A program made the translations under genes and the position numbers. Below, piece by piece: positions 24,463-31,159 of a stretch of DNA of 34,762 nucleotides (position 1 is the first letter of the stretch; each line of letters begins with the position of its first letter). The notes under the pieces were generated by a model, which saw only the letters and a program-made list of their open reading frames with translations, did no database searches and was not told the origin of the DNA. Origin of the DNA: Pseudomonadota bacterium (lineage in GTDB: Bacteria > Pseudomonadota > Gammaproteobacteria > UBA9214); NCBI GenBank assembly GCA_029287615.1, contig JARFQV010000122.1, positions 1 through 34,762 of the forward strand, written 5' to 3'.

Positions 24463-24535
24463 AAAAGGGCACAGATTTGTTTTTTCTGGAATGCCCTTAT
24501 CGATATCCTGCTGGAAAGGGGACAGATATAATTTC
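24463..24535 (+). repeat. Two tandem, partly diverged dispersed repeat copies
   Basis: aaaagggcacagatttgttt (24463-24482) and ggaaaggggacagatataat (24513-24532) lie in the same orientation about 50 bp apart, just after ybiT. Both deviate from the 14.3-19.9 kb consensus in the AT-rich half. The remaining ~280 bp of the gap up to 24818 hold no gene I can support. Confidence 0.65.
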
Positions 24536-24818
24536 CACGGTTCTGCCACGTCCAGGTGATTCCGACCGCGGGTCTATCCTGTCCTCGATTGCAGATGCGA
24601 AATGTTTTGTTTGATACCAGACAATGTTACTGTGAGTGTCATTCGTGTATTGCCGAAAACAAATCTGCCTCCAATCCTCACATCGGCAGTATCAGCGGCT
24701 GTGAACCGGGCGCGAAGGTGCTTATGCAGGTGATAGGGCCTGTACAAGGTGGATCATGCGTTACGAGAACGAGGCATAGCCGGGGCTGACTTCCCGGAAT
24801 ACATCAGTTCCTTTTTTT

Positions 24819-25154
24819 ATGGCCAGGTACTCGAAAAAACAGCAGTCCCCGGAAGCGAACCGGGACGAAGCCATGCGGATTGCACGAGGAACGCAACGTC
24901 CCGGTCAGACAAAGGAACAGACAAAATTAATCGCGCAGGGGATTCAAAAGGGTATCGAGCAATACAGGAAGAAACAGAACGCCAGGACCAGGGAACTGGA
25001 CAGGAAGCTCAAGAAGGTCAATCAGCAGCTCTCGTCACCCGAGGCGCCCGAGATCGAGGTTCAGGAGAGGCAGGTTTATCGGCAACACTGGTTACCATGG
25101 GTATTACTCATACTCAGTTGGCTGGCTATGGCAGCCTTGTGGTTTTTCTATTGA
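24819..25154 (+). CDS. DUF2956 family membrane-anchored protein
   Basis: 111 residues. The N-terminal half has EAMRIARGTQRPGQTKEQTKLIAQGIQKGIEQYRKK split across residues ~17-52, the characteristic block of DUF2956, followed by a basic coiled segment (DRKLKKVNQQL) and a single C-terminal membrane segment (about 92-110, WVLLILSWLAMAALWFFY). The topology suggests a tail-anchored protein with a charged cytoplasmic part. Function is unknown; the family is found widely in gammaproteobacteria. The ribosome-binding site is weak. Confidence 0.8.
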   Translation: MARYSKKQQSPEANRDEAMRIARGTQRPGQTKEQTKLIAQGIQKGIEQYRKKQNARTRELDRKLKKVNQQLSSPEAPEIEVQERQVYRQHWLPWVLLILSWLAMAALWFFY

Positions 25155-25268
25155 TAGAGGAGTCGGGTCAGCTCTATCTCCGGGATGGTATAGTCTTCGA
25201 ATCTCGTCACAGAAAAAATCCGGGATTATTCAGTCTGGTTCCTTGATCACCCGAGAGAGCAGGCAAGG

Positions 25269-26027
25269 ATGGATCGTGATTATCCGGGCAGGACATTCAT
25301 TGGTATAGATGGTTGCAGGGCCGGATGGTTTTGCGTCGTTTTGCGTGAGGATGGTGACTGGTGTTGTCACGTTGTGCCGGATGCGAGTGGTGTGGGTGAG
25401 TTGTGCGGTGGTGCTGATACCGTCCTGATCGATATCCCTATCGGGCTGGTTGAGTCGGGTGATAGCGGGCGTCTGTGCGACCGGGAGGCTCGCCGGCTGC
25501 TGGGGCGAGGCCGATCGTCGAGCGTGTTTTCCGCGCCCGCGCGCCGTACTCTTTCCGCGGTCAGTTATCCGCATGCGCTGGCGCTGAACCGGCAGGCGAC
25601 CGGTCGCGGACTGAGTATACAGGCCGGGGGAATACTGCCGAAGATACGCGATATCGATCGGCTTTTGTCTGACGACAGATCACTGCGGGGCGTGCTGCGC
25701 GAGTCACACCCTGAGCTCTGTTTCTGGTCGCTGAATGGCAGGCAGGCGATGCGGTTCCGGAAGAAGGAACGGGAGGGGCAGCAGGAGCGGCTGGCGGTTC
25801 TGGGGACGTTCTTTCCGCAAAGCCATGAGCTCTTCGACCTGGTGTGCGCTGAGTTTCAACGGAACCGGGTTGCACGCGACGACATCATCGATGCCATGGC
25901 ATGTGCAGTAACGGCCAGATGTGGTCATGGCAGGTACCGGACCGTACCGAACAGGCCACCAAGTGACGCACGGGGACTGCCAATGGAGATTGTCTTCTGC
26001 GAGGAACAAGGGGCACAAGCAGACTGA
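25269..26027 (+). CDS. DUF429 family, predicted RNase H-like nuclease
   Basis: 252 residues. The start FIGIDGCRAGWFCVVL is the first strand pair of the DUF429/RNase H-like fold, with an acidic residue in place of the catalytic Asp of RNase H. IDIPIGLVESGDSGRLCDREAR, split across residues ~55-77, is the second conserved block. SSVFSAPARRTLSAVSYP, HPELCFWSLNG and RDDIIDAMACAVTA (a late Asp pair) complete the family pattern. An aggcaagg stretch precedes the ATG. The target is unknown; members are often found alone. Confidence 0.85.
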   Translation: MDRDYPGRTFIGIDGCRAGWFCVVLREDGDWCCHVVPDASGVGELCGGADTVLIDIPIGLVESGDSGRLCDREARRLLGRGRSSSVFSAPARRTLSAVSYPHALALNRQATGRGLSIQAGGILPKIRDIDRLLSDDRSLRGVLRESHPELCFWSLNGRQAMRFRKKEREGQQERLAVLGTFFPQSHELFDLVCAEFQRNRVARDDIIDAMACAVTARCGHGRYRTVPNRPPSDARGLPMEIVFCEEQGAQAD

Positions 26028-26080
26028 CCCCGGTCCTTTCAATCATGATCCCTTTTCCCTGACGATAAACAGAGGTTGCC

Positions 26081-26338
26081 ATGAAAAAGCTTAAAAATGA
26101 AAAGGAGCTGGTCAAAGCAGCAATCGTAGAGGGTGTGAAGTATGCCGAGGAGCGGGGTGCTGCGGTGTTCGAATCCACAGATTCCGTAAACGACAAGATA
26201 CTGTATATCTACCGGCTACTGGTGCATGACAATAAAATCCAGGCCCTGCCGGAGGACCAGGTTTCCCAGCAGAGCATGCGGCACAAGCTCGCAATCTGGT
26301 ACGCAAGGCAATTACCCAAGGGGCACCCGCTTTTGTGA
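26081..26338 (+). CDS. DUF5062-like small protein
   Basis: 85 residues with a reasonable ribosome-binding site (agaggttgcc before the ATG). The pattern MKKLKNEKELVKAAIVEGVK, ILYIYRLLVHDNKIQALPED and HKLAIWYARQLPKGHPLL agrees with what I remember of DUF5062, a small helical family of marine gammaproteobacteria. It has no signal peptide, cysteine or membrane segment. Function unknown. It follows the DUF429 gene by 53 bp on the same strand. Confidence 0.7.
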   Translation: MKKLKNEKELVKAAIVEGVKYAEERGAAVFESTDSVNDKILYIYRLLVHDNKIQALPEDQVSQQSMRHKLAIWYARQLPKGHPLL

Positions 26339-26594
26339 GACCTGCAGCCGGTTGGAAGATGCCGGGATCAGTGTGCAAGCGGATGGCTGATATCCTTTTC
26401 CCTGAATGAATGCTGGTTGTATTTCCCGACAGGTGATCCTTCTGATGGACCGGGTCGTGAATTCCGGCAGAAATGGCAGAGTGATGGAGTTGCCTGATAA
26501 AACAGCTCATAACAGATTCATGAATCGGCAATCAACCACCCGTGTTATGGTATATGAAATACGTTCTGCCGGTCCTGTGCCCGAGGTACGCTGA

Positions 26595-27839
26595 TTGCTG
26601 ATCCTGCAAAGCCTGTCCGGATTGTTCGTCTTCCTGGGTATCGCGGTGTTGTTCAGCGAGGACCGGGGACGCATACCCTGGCGTACGGTACTGATCGGGC
26701 TCGGTCTGCAACTGGCGCTCGCGGTGCTGCTGCTCAAGCTGCCGTTGTCGCGCACGGTGTTCGACGCGCTCAACAAGGTGGTCCTGGTGCTCAATCAGGC
26801 GACGGCGGAGGGTACATCTTTTGTGTTCGGCTACCTGGGAGGTGCGGAGTTTCCCGCAGATGTCTCGGATCCGGCCAGGACCTTCATTCTGGCCTTCCAG
26901 GCGTTGCCGCTGGTGATCGTTGTCAGTGCCTTGTCCGCGCTCCTGTTTTACTGGCGTGTGCTACCCTGGCTGGTAAAGCAGCTTGCGCATCTGCTTGCCC
27001 GGTCGATGGGAATCGGCGGGGCGCTGGGGCTGGGTGCAGCCCTGAATATCTTTGTGGGCATGATCGAGGCGCCGCTGCTCATCCGTCCGTATCTGGCACG
27101 GCTTGGCCGGGCCGAGCTCTTTGCGCTGATGGCCACCGGCATGGCGACCGTCGCCGGTACCATGATGGTCCTCTACGCGAGCATTCTGACCGATCTGCGC
27201 CCGGATGCGCTGGGGCATATCCTCGCTGCATCGGTCATCAGCGTACCGGCGGCCCTGGTTATCGCCCTGATGCTGGTTCCCGGCGACGGCGGGGCGGGTG
27301 CTGGCAATGCGGATCTCAGGAGCGAGGCGAGCAGTGCCATGGATGCCATCACCCGTGGCACACTGGATGGTGTTAGCCTGCTGATCAACATCGTTGCCAT
27401 GCTGGTGGTGTTTGTCGCGCTGGTAGCACTGGTCAACCTGCTGCTGGGATTGTTACCGGCCGTCCATGGCGAGCCGCTCAGCCTGCAGCGGATGCTGGGA
27501 CTGGCCTTTGCGCCGCTGGTCTGGTTGATGGGGATCCCGTTCGATGAGACGATCACTGCCGGCTCCCTGATGGGAATCAAGACCATACTGAACGAGTTTC
27601 TGGCCTACCTTGATCTGGTGGCCCTGCCGCCTGACGCGCTGAGTGAGCGCAGCGAGCTGATCATGTTGTATGCACTGTGCGGATTTGCCAATTTCGGCAG
27701 TCTGGGCATCATGCTCGGCGGTTTGGGAACGATGGTGCCGGAACGCCGGGCGGAGATCGTGTCACTGGGGATGAAATCGATCGTCGCCGGTACCCTGGCG
27801 ACTCTGATGACAGGCGCCTGGGTGGGGGTGCTGGTCTAG
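26595..27839 (+). CDS. Concentrative nucleoside transporter (NupC/CNT family)
   Basis: 414 residues with about ten hydrophobic segments. CNT transporters import nucleosides with protons or sodium across the inner membrane. The core gate and substrate region is recognisable: LGLGAALNIFVGMIEAPLLI, ATGMATVAGTMMVLYA, and LMGIPFDETITAGSLMGIK followed by NEFLAYLDL. A C-terminal CGFANFGSLGIMLGGLG is also family-typical. The start is TTG 26595, supported by gaggt 8 bases upstream. The 256 bp before it hold no gene I can support. Confidence 0.93.
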   Translation: MLILQSLSGLFVFLGIAVLFSEDRGRIPWRTVLIGLGLQLALAVLLLKLPLSRTVFDALNKVVLVLNQATAEGTSFVFGYLGGAEFPADVSDPARTFILAFQALPLVIVVSALSALLFYWRVLPWLVKQLAHLLARSMGIGGALGLGAALNIFVGMIEAPLLIRPYLARLGRAELFALMATGMATVAGTMMVLYASILTDLRPDALGHILAASVISVPAALVIALMLVPGDGGAGAGNADLRSEASSAMDAITRGTLDGVSLLINIVAMLVVFVALVALVNLLLGLLPAVHGEPLSLQRMLGLAFAPLVWLMGIPFDETITAGSLMGIKTILNEFLAYLDLVALPPDALSERSELIMLYALCGFANFGSLGIMLGGLGTMVPERRAEIVSLGMKSIVAGTLATLMTGAWVGVLV

Positions 27840-27941
27840 GGCAGGCTGGGGCAGGGCAGGGCTGGAAACACGCCTTTTCGGGCGCTTCCCGTACCGCACC
27901 CTGCCCGGACGCCGTAGCACACCCGCGGAAGATACTTGGTG

Positions 27942-27957
27942 GGCCTCAGATGAGGCC
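27942..27957 (+). terminator. Short hairpin with T-run
   Basis: ggcctcagatgaggcc folds into a six-base-pair stem (ggcctc/gaggcc) with a four-base loop and is followed by ttt on the plus strand. It lies about 100 bp after the transporter gene. On the minus strand it follows the 11-codon frame at 27960-27995. Confidence 0.4.
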
Positions 27958-27959
27958 TT

Positions 27960-27995
27960 TCACGGTTGAAGGACAGCCAATAAAGGATGTGTCAT
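27960..27995 (-). other. Possible 11-codon mini-ORF
   Basis: MTHPLLAVLQP then TGA, with AAGGAG five bases before its ATG. It starts 19 bp beyond the stop of the 56-residue microprotein and ends at the hairpin 27942-27957. It may be a chance frame, a leader peptide or the remains of a lost gene. Confidence 0.25.
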
Positions 27996-28013
27996 ATTTT
28001 CTCCTTGATCGAC

Positions 28014-28184
28014 CTACGCCTGGTTCGTCGCCGAAAGTTGCTCCAGCGAAGATTTGCGTTCATCGACTGCCTTGTTTTTGCGCGCACGAGCGTCTGAAGA
28101 GTGGCGCAAGATCAGGTAAAACGTGTTAAAAACAGTCACGATCGAGGCGACCACGCCTGTCAGGGTAAGGGTATCCCAAAACAT
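28014..28184 (-). CDS. 56-residue single-pass membrane microprotein
   Basis: A complete frame of 56 codons plus TAG. A perfect Shine-Dalgarno (AAAGGAGGT) lies 6 bases before the ATG, the best in this window, and is preceded by a UUCG-tetraloop hairpin. Residues ~5-27 (starting TLTLTGVVASIVTVFNTFY) form one membrane helix. The rest is charged (SSDARARKNKAVDERKSSLE) and, by the positive-inside rule, would lie in the cytoplasm. There are no cysteines. The gene lies alone on the minus strand between the nucleoside transporter and the exported hydrolase. I do not recognise a family. Its length explains why ordinary gene finding would miss it. Confidence 0.7.
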   Translation of the reverse strand: MFWDTLTLTGVVASIVTVFNTFYLILRHSSDARARKNKAVDERKSSLEQLSATNQA

Positions 28185-28190
28185 TTTTAT

Positions 28191-28214
28191 ACCTCCTTTT
28201 GCTGCCGAAGCAGC
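28191..28214 (-). promoter_or_regulatory. UUCG hairpin next to Shine-Dalgarno of the microprotein
   Basis: On the minus strand, gctgc-ttcg-gcagc forms a five-base-pair stem closed by C(UUCG)G, the most stable common RNA tetraloop. It is followed by aaaaggaggt. The hairpin would leave the ribosome-binding site exposed and could protect the 5' end of the message. Confidence 0.55.
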
Positions 28215-28240
28215 GACATAAAAAAGCAGTTATTTAGCAT

Positions 28241-28256
28241 ATTAGACAAATCTAAT
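28241..28256. promoter_or_regulatory. Small palindrome upstream of the microprotein
   Basis: attaga-caaa-tctaat is a 6-bp inverted repeat in an AT-rich stretch 57-72 bp before the microprotein start. Its place would suit a regulator-binding site, but it could be chance. Confidence 0.3.
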
Positions 28257-28346
28257 ACTATATCGGCACAAACAGGGATTTCTTTGCGGGAGTTCGCATT
28301 TTTGTCAAAAAACCAGCACCTGGAATATCCGTGATGGTAAATGAGG

Positions 28347-28375
28347 TTGACCCATTGCCGGCGGCGGGCTATCAA
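28347..28375 (+). promoter_or_regulatory. Sigma70-type promoter of the exported hydrolase
   Basis: TTGACC (28347-28352) and TATCAA (28370-28375) are separated by exactly 17 bp and lie about 50 bp before the hydrolase start at 28424. The -35 matches 5 of 6 consensus bases and the -10 matches 4 of 6. Confidence 0.5.
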
Positions 28376-28423
28376 CGGAGCTGATGTCTATACTCAACAA
28401 AAATTGATGACAGGATCAGGCGA

Positions 28424-29323
28424 ATGACGATCAGGCAAAGGGTTTGCATATTGATGGGGCTGCTGTTTACCGGGGGCAGTGCCATGGCCGAGACCGTACC
28501 GGTGGACAACAGCTGGTGGTGGGACGATGCCTGGTGGAACGAGGGACAACTCGAGGTACCGGAGAACCACCCGGTTGAATCCGAATGGATCAGCTATCAG
28601 AGCGGGGATGTCGAGGTGCCCGCGCTGGTGTTGCGCCCACGGGGTGAAGGCAGGTATCCGGCCGTGCTGTTTCAGCACGGGCGGCGCGGGTTGGACGAAC
28701 TGATTCAGCGTCATGCCCGCCGGGTGGCGGCGCGTGGTTTCGTGGTGCTGGCCCCGGATATCTATGGGGCGCATTTCATCGGTACCCATCCCATAGAGCA
28801 CGATTACGAACTGGAGAAAGACGTCAATGCCGCGGTAGACGTTTTGCTGGCGCGTGATGATATCAGTACGGACAAGGCCTGTCTGTATTCCCATACGCGC
28901 GGCGGTTATTACACCCTGAAGGTTGCAACCACGTTCAACCGGCAGGATGACGCGATTGCCTGTTACGTATCCTACTATCCACACCTGCAGGATCCCAATG
29001 CGCCCGAACCGCAGCAGGTCTACGGTTATGCGCCCGAGGTTGATCGGCTGGTCCTGCCCACACTGGTGTTTATCGGCGACGAGGAGCAATACCAGCGGCG
29101 CCGGGTAATCGAAACCAGCATGGAGGTGATGCAGGACAAGGGCCGTGATGCGCGGCTGGTGATCTATCCCGGGGCGGGGCGCGGATTCGATTTTCGTCCC
29201 GAGAACGTGCGTACCTTCGCCGACGACCTGGCTTCCAGGGATGCCATACAGCGTGCGGCATCGTTCATGCGCAGGCACCTGGAAGCAGGAGACACGGGCA
29301 AGGAAACCGGTGATCTCCGGTGA
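28424..29323 (+). CDS. Exported dienelactone-hydrolase-like protein with altered triad
   Basis: 299 residues with a signal peptide (CILMGLLFTGGSAMAE, residues ~8-23), so probably periplasmic. The alpha/beta-hydrolase core follows: VPALVLRPRGEGRYPAVLFQ, the HGRRGLDE oxyanion-type loop, GFVVLAPDIYG, then the nucleophile elbow and LPTLVFIGDEEQY. In dienelactone hydrolases the elbow is GxC/SxGG; here it is SHTRGG with Thr158 at the nucleophile place. The acid D219 is kept, but the His that normally follows in 'GAxHGF' is Arg253 (GAGRGF). The enzyme may thus be inactive as a hydrolase, or use different chemistry. The N-terminus is very tryptophan-rich (SWWWDDAWWNE). The gene end is joined to the remains of a metallo-beta-lactamase gene. 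Confidence 0.82.
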   Translation: MTIRQRVCILMGLLFTGGSAMAETVPVDNSWWWDDAWWNEGQLEVPENHPVESEWISYQSGDVEVPALVLRPRGEGRYPAVLFQHGRRGLDELIQRHARRVAARGFVVLAPDIYGAHFIGTHPIEHDYELEKDVNAAVDVLLARDDISTDKACLYSHTRGGYYTLKVATTFNRQDDAIACYVSYYPHLQDPNAPEPQQVYGYAPEVDRLVLPTLVFIGDEEQYQRRRVIETSMEVMQDKGRDARLVIYPGAGRGFDFRPENVRTFADDLASRDAIQRAASFMRRHLEAGDTGKETGDLR

Positions 29324-29551
29324 TATGGCGTTTCATCAGCGCATGTTGCCGTTGTTCGAACATACCGACTTCAAGGGATCGAAACCCGGGACCGGTTCGA
29401 GGCGCCGGGTGCAGAGGTGGTGATACCAGGGCATGGTGGTCCGACAGATATGGCGACGGTACGAAAATACCCCCGGCATCACACCAGGCTATTTTTTCAG
29501 GAGGGGTTTTCTGAAAGCGAGGAATACCAGGGTGTATGTTCGGTGGTGTGA
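29310..29551 (+). pseudogene. Metallo-beta-lactamase-fold hydrolase remnant
   Basis: Two frames together give the C-terminal part of an MBL-fold protein. From 29310: VISGDMAFHQRMLPLFEHTD. From 29390, in another frame: DRFEAPGAEVVIPGHGGPTD then MATVRKY. The GHGGPTD block, with its metal-ligand histidine, is typical of this family. A frameshift lies between about 29370 and 29390, and the residues after VRKY no longer match (another shift), ending at TGA 29549. The N-terminal part with the HxHxDH motif is missing. It overlaps the last 14 bp of the hydrolase gene, so a deletion may have joined the two. Confidence 0.7.
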
Positions 29552-29642
29552 AGATTGATGCCCGGAACCCGGAGTAGACGGGATCGTTTCGATCGGGCAG
29601 GAAATCCGCGCCAGGTGCGAAGCTAAAGCCAGGTATTGAAAA

Positions 29643-29690
29643 ATGCCTTGGTGGCGCTACCGGTCCATGACCGATAAGCCACCAAGGCAT
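29643..29690 (-). terminator. Rho-independent terminator of the exported tandem-domain gene
   Basis: gccaccaaggcat and its reverse complement atgccttggtggc form a perfect 13-bp stem with a 22-base loop that can pair further inside. Reading on the minus strand, the stem is followed by ttttt. It lies about 30 bp after the stop at 29719. Confidence 0.75.
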
Positions 29691-29718
29691 CAGTTACAGA
29701 TGAGGTTCTGTAGTACTG

Positions 29719-30363
29719 TTACTCCACTTCTTCCACAAAGACGGCCATGGATTCGGTGTAAACCACTTCCACGATGTCGCCTTCCTTCAGCTCCTTGAGG
29801 TAGTGCTCCAGGTGTGTGTCCTTGACCCGGATGGTCCGGTACCCCTTGTTCGGGCCGCGGAAAGAGATCGTCTTTTTATAGGGATCGACCCAGAGAATCT
29901 CCGCAGTCCTGCGTACCTGGCGGGCTCCGAGTGCGGCCGGTTTCTCGCCCGGTGCTGCCGTGACGACACCCTGTGTGACCTCCGAGCTTGGCTTGGTCGT
30001 GCCGTCACCGGGCCGGATCACGTCCACCGCAGCGCCCAGGTAATACTTCATGAAGATCTTGTCACCAACCTCGACCTGGTCCAGGTTCTTCACCTTGTCG
30101 CTTGCCCTGACGGTGATCAATCTCCCGTCTGCTCCCTCGATGGTGACATCGCGGCTCGTGTGATCGACTGCCACCACCTCGGCCGTCGATTCAACCAGCA
30201 CGGACTGGTCGATGATTTCCGGTGCATCCTCGATCGGGATGGATTTGTCCGTCTGCTCGTAATATCCAGTTGCCTCATCCGGTGAGTCACTCGCCGCCAG
30301 GGCCAGGCCTGGTACTACGGCTGCGACTGCCGAAAAAAGCAACAACTCTTTCATTTTGTTCAT
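29719..30363 (-). CDS. Exported protein with two repeated beta domains
   Basis: 214 residues. ATG 30363 is chosen because GGAG lies 8 bases upstream; the ATG at 30369 is too close to it. Residues ~4-24 (ELLLFSAVAAVVPGLALAA) form a signal peptide. The mature chain contains two related beta-rich units: STAEVVAVDHTSRDVTIEG with VEVGDKIFMKYYLG, and RTAEILWVDPYKKTISFRG with LKEGDIVEVVYTE. This is the pattern of DUF5666-type OB-like domains. It has no cysteines. Two operator-like sites lie upstream and a terminator lies downstream, so it is a single-gene unit under its own control. Confidence 0.78.
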   Translation of the reverse strand: MNKMKELLLFSAVAAVVPGLALAASDSPDEATGYYEQTDKSIPIEDAPEIIDQSVLVESTAEVVAVDHTSRDVTIEGADGRLITVRASDKVKNLDQVEVGDKIFMKYYLGAAVDVIRPGDGTTKPSSEVTQGVVTAAPGEKPAALGARQVRRTAEILWVDPYKKTISFRGPNKGYRTIRVKDTHLEHYLKELKEGDIVEVVYTESMAVFVEEVE

Positions 30364-30424
30364 TTCCATATCTCCATTTGTTTTTTATGAAACTCGTATG
30401 ACAAGCACCGTTTCATGTGCAAAT

Positions 30425-30457
30425 TGTGGTAAACACAGGAAAACTGTGGTGAACACA
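30425..30457. promoter_or_regulatory. Pair of operator-like sites spaced by two helical turns
   Basis: TGTGGTAAACACA (30425-30437) and TGTGGTGAACACA (30445-30457) differ at one base, and their starts are exactly 20 bp apart. Each has TGTG/CACA half-sites around five bases. They lie 62-94 bp before the start of the minus-strand gene at 30363, where an activator or repressor pair would bind on one face of the helix. Confidence 0.55.
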
Positions 30458-30627
30458 AGGGAAAATTAGCACACAAGTCAAGGATTTGCCACCTGCGGGT
30501 GGAATCCGGATCGGTATCTGCGGGCCCGGTCGAGGGCCGTTGAGATGGCTGCAGAGAGCCATTCATCTCCGGCATGGCTGGGCCAGCAGGGTAGGATTTT
30601 ACACCGAGTGGCTGAACTCTTTCCACG

Positions 30628-31083
30628 TCAGGGCGTGATTCGGTAACGCAGGGTTTGTGTAAAGGTGCCATCGTTGTTGTTTACGGACTGCATTTCTCCG
30701 GAAATACCCGAGTAGGCGTGCGTGCCCCCGACAATGCTGATCGCGGAGGTCCCCTGGTCGAATTCCCGTCCGGCGACCTGGATACTGCCGTCCCGGAGCG
30801 TGAGGGTCCACTGGCACTGAAAGCTGTGTCCGGGGCGCGTGCGAATGCATATGCCGCTGTTGTTGCCGATCACCTGCTCGTCCCTATCCAGCAGTGGCTG
30901 GTCAAAGACCAGGATATCCCCTGGCGAATCACCGGGTTTGCCGATATCGATGTATTGCGCGGTGTCGGTTCGTGCGTCCGCGATGGTGACCAGCTCATTC
31001 GGTTTATCGGCGCTACAGGCCACAGCGCCCAGGACGGTCGTGCAAAAGAGTGCCCGCCCTGTGGTACGGGTCATGATCTTCAT
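30628..31083 (-). CDS. Exported allene-oxide-cyclase-barrel-like protein
   Basis: 151 residues from ATG 31083, chosen for the AGGAG immediately upstream; the frame is open further but without a start signal. The N-terminus (MKIMTRTTGRALFCTTVLGA) is a signal peptide ending in VAC, so it may be a lipoprotein. The mature part follows the AOC/dirigent-like barrel: GDILVFDQPLLDRDEQVIGN, GICIRTRPGHSFQCQWTLTL, GSIQVAGREF, and ISIVGGTHAYSGISGEMQSV, where the GGTxAYxG turn is the clearest signature. Bacterial members are exported proteins of unknown role. Its promoter faces that of the amidohydrolase. Confidence 0.78.
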   Translation of the reverse strand: MKIMTRTTGRALFCTTVLGAVACSADKPNELVTIADARTDTAQYIDIGKPGDSPGDILVFDQPLLDRDEQVIGNNSGICIRTRPGHSFQCQWTLTLRDGSIQVAGREFDQGTSAISIVGGTHAYSGISGEMQSVNNNDGTFTQTLRYRITP

Positions 31084-31116
31084 GCGTACTCCTGTCGCCG
31101 GCGGGTATTGTGAATT

Positions 31117-31146
31117 ACTATACAGTACACATTCATGGGCGGTAAA
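31117..31146 (-). promoter_or_regulatory. Possible sigma70 promoter of the AOC-like gene
   Basis: On the minus strand, TTTACC (31146-31141) and TATAGT (31122-31117) are 18 bp apart and lie about 35 bp before the start at 31083. The match is moderate. Confidence 0.35.
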
Positions 31147-31159
31147 AACATTCGTTCTC

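Noticed and set aside
30425-30457. TGTG/CACA sites as CRP/FNR boxes
   Set aside because: The half-sites are 5 bases apart; CRP needs TGTGA-N6-TCACA.
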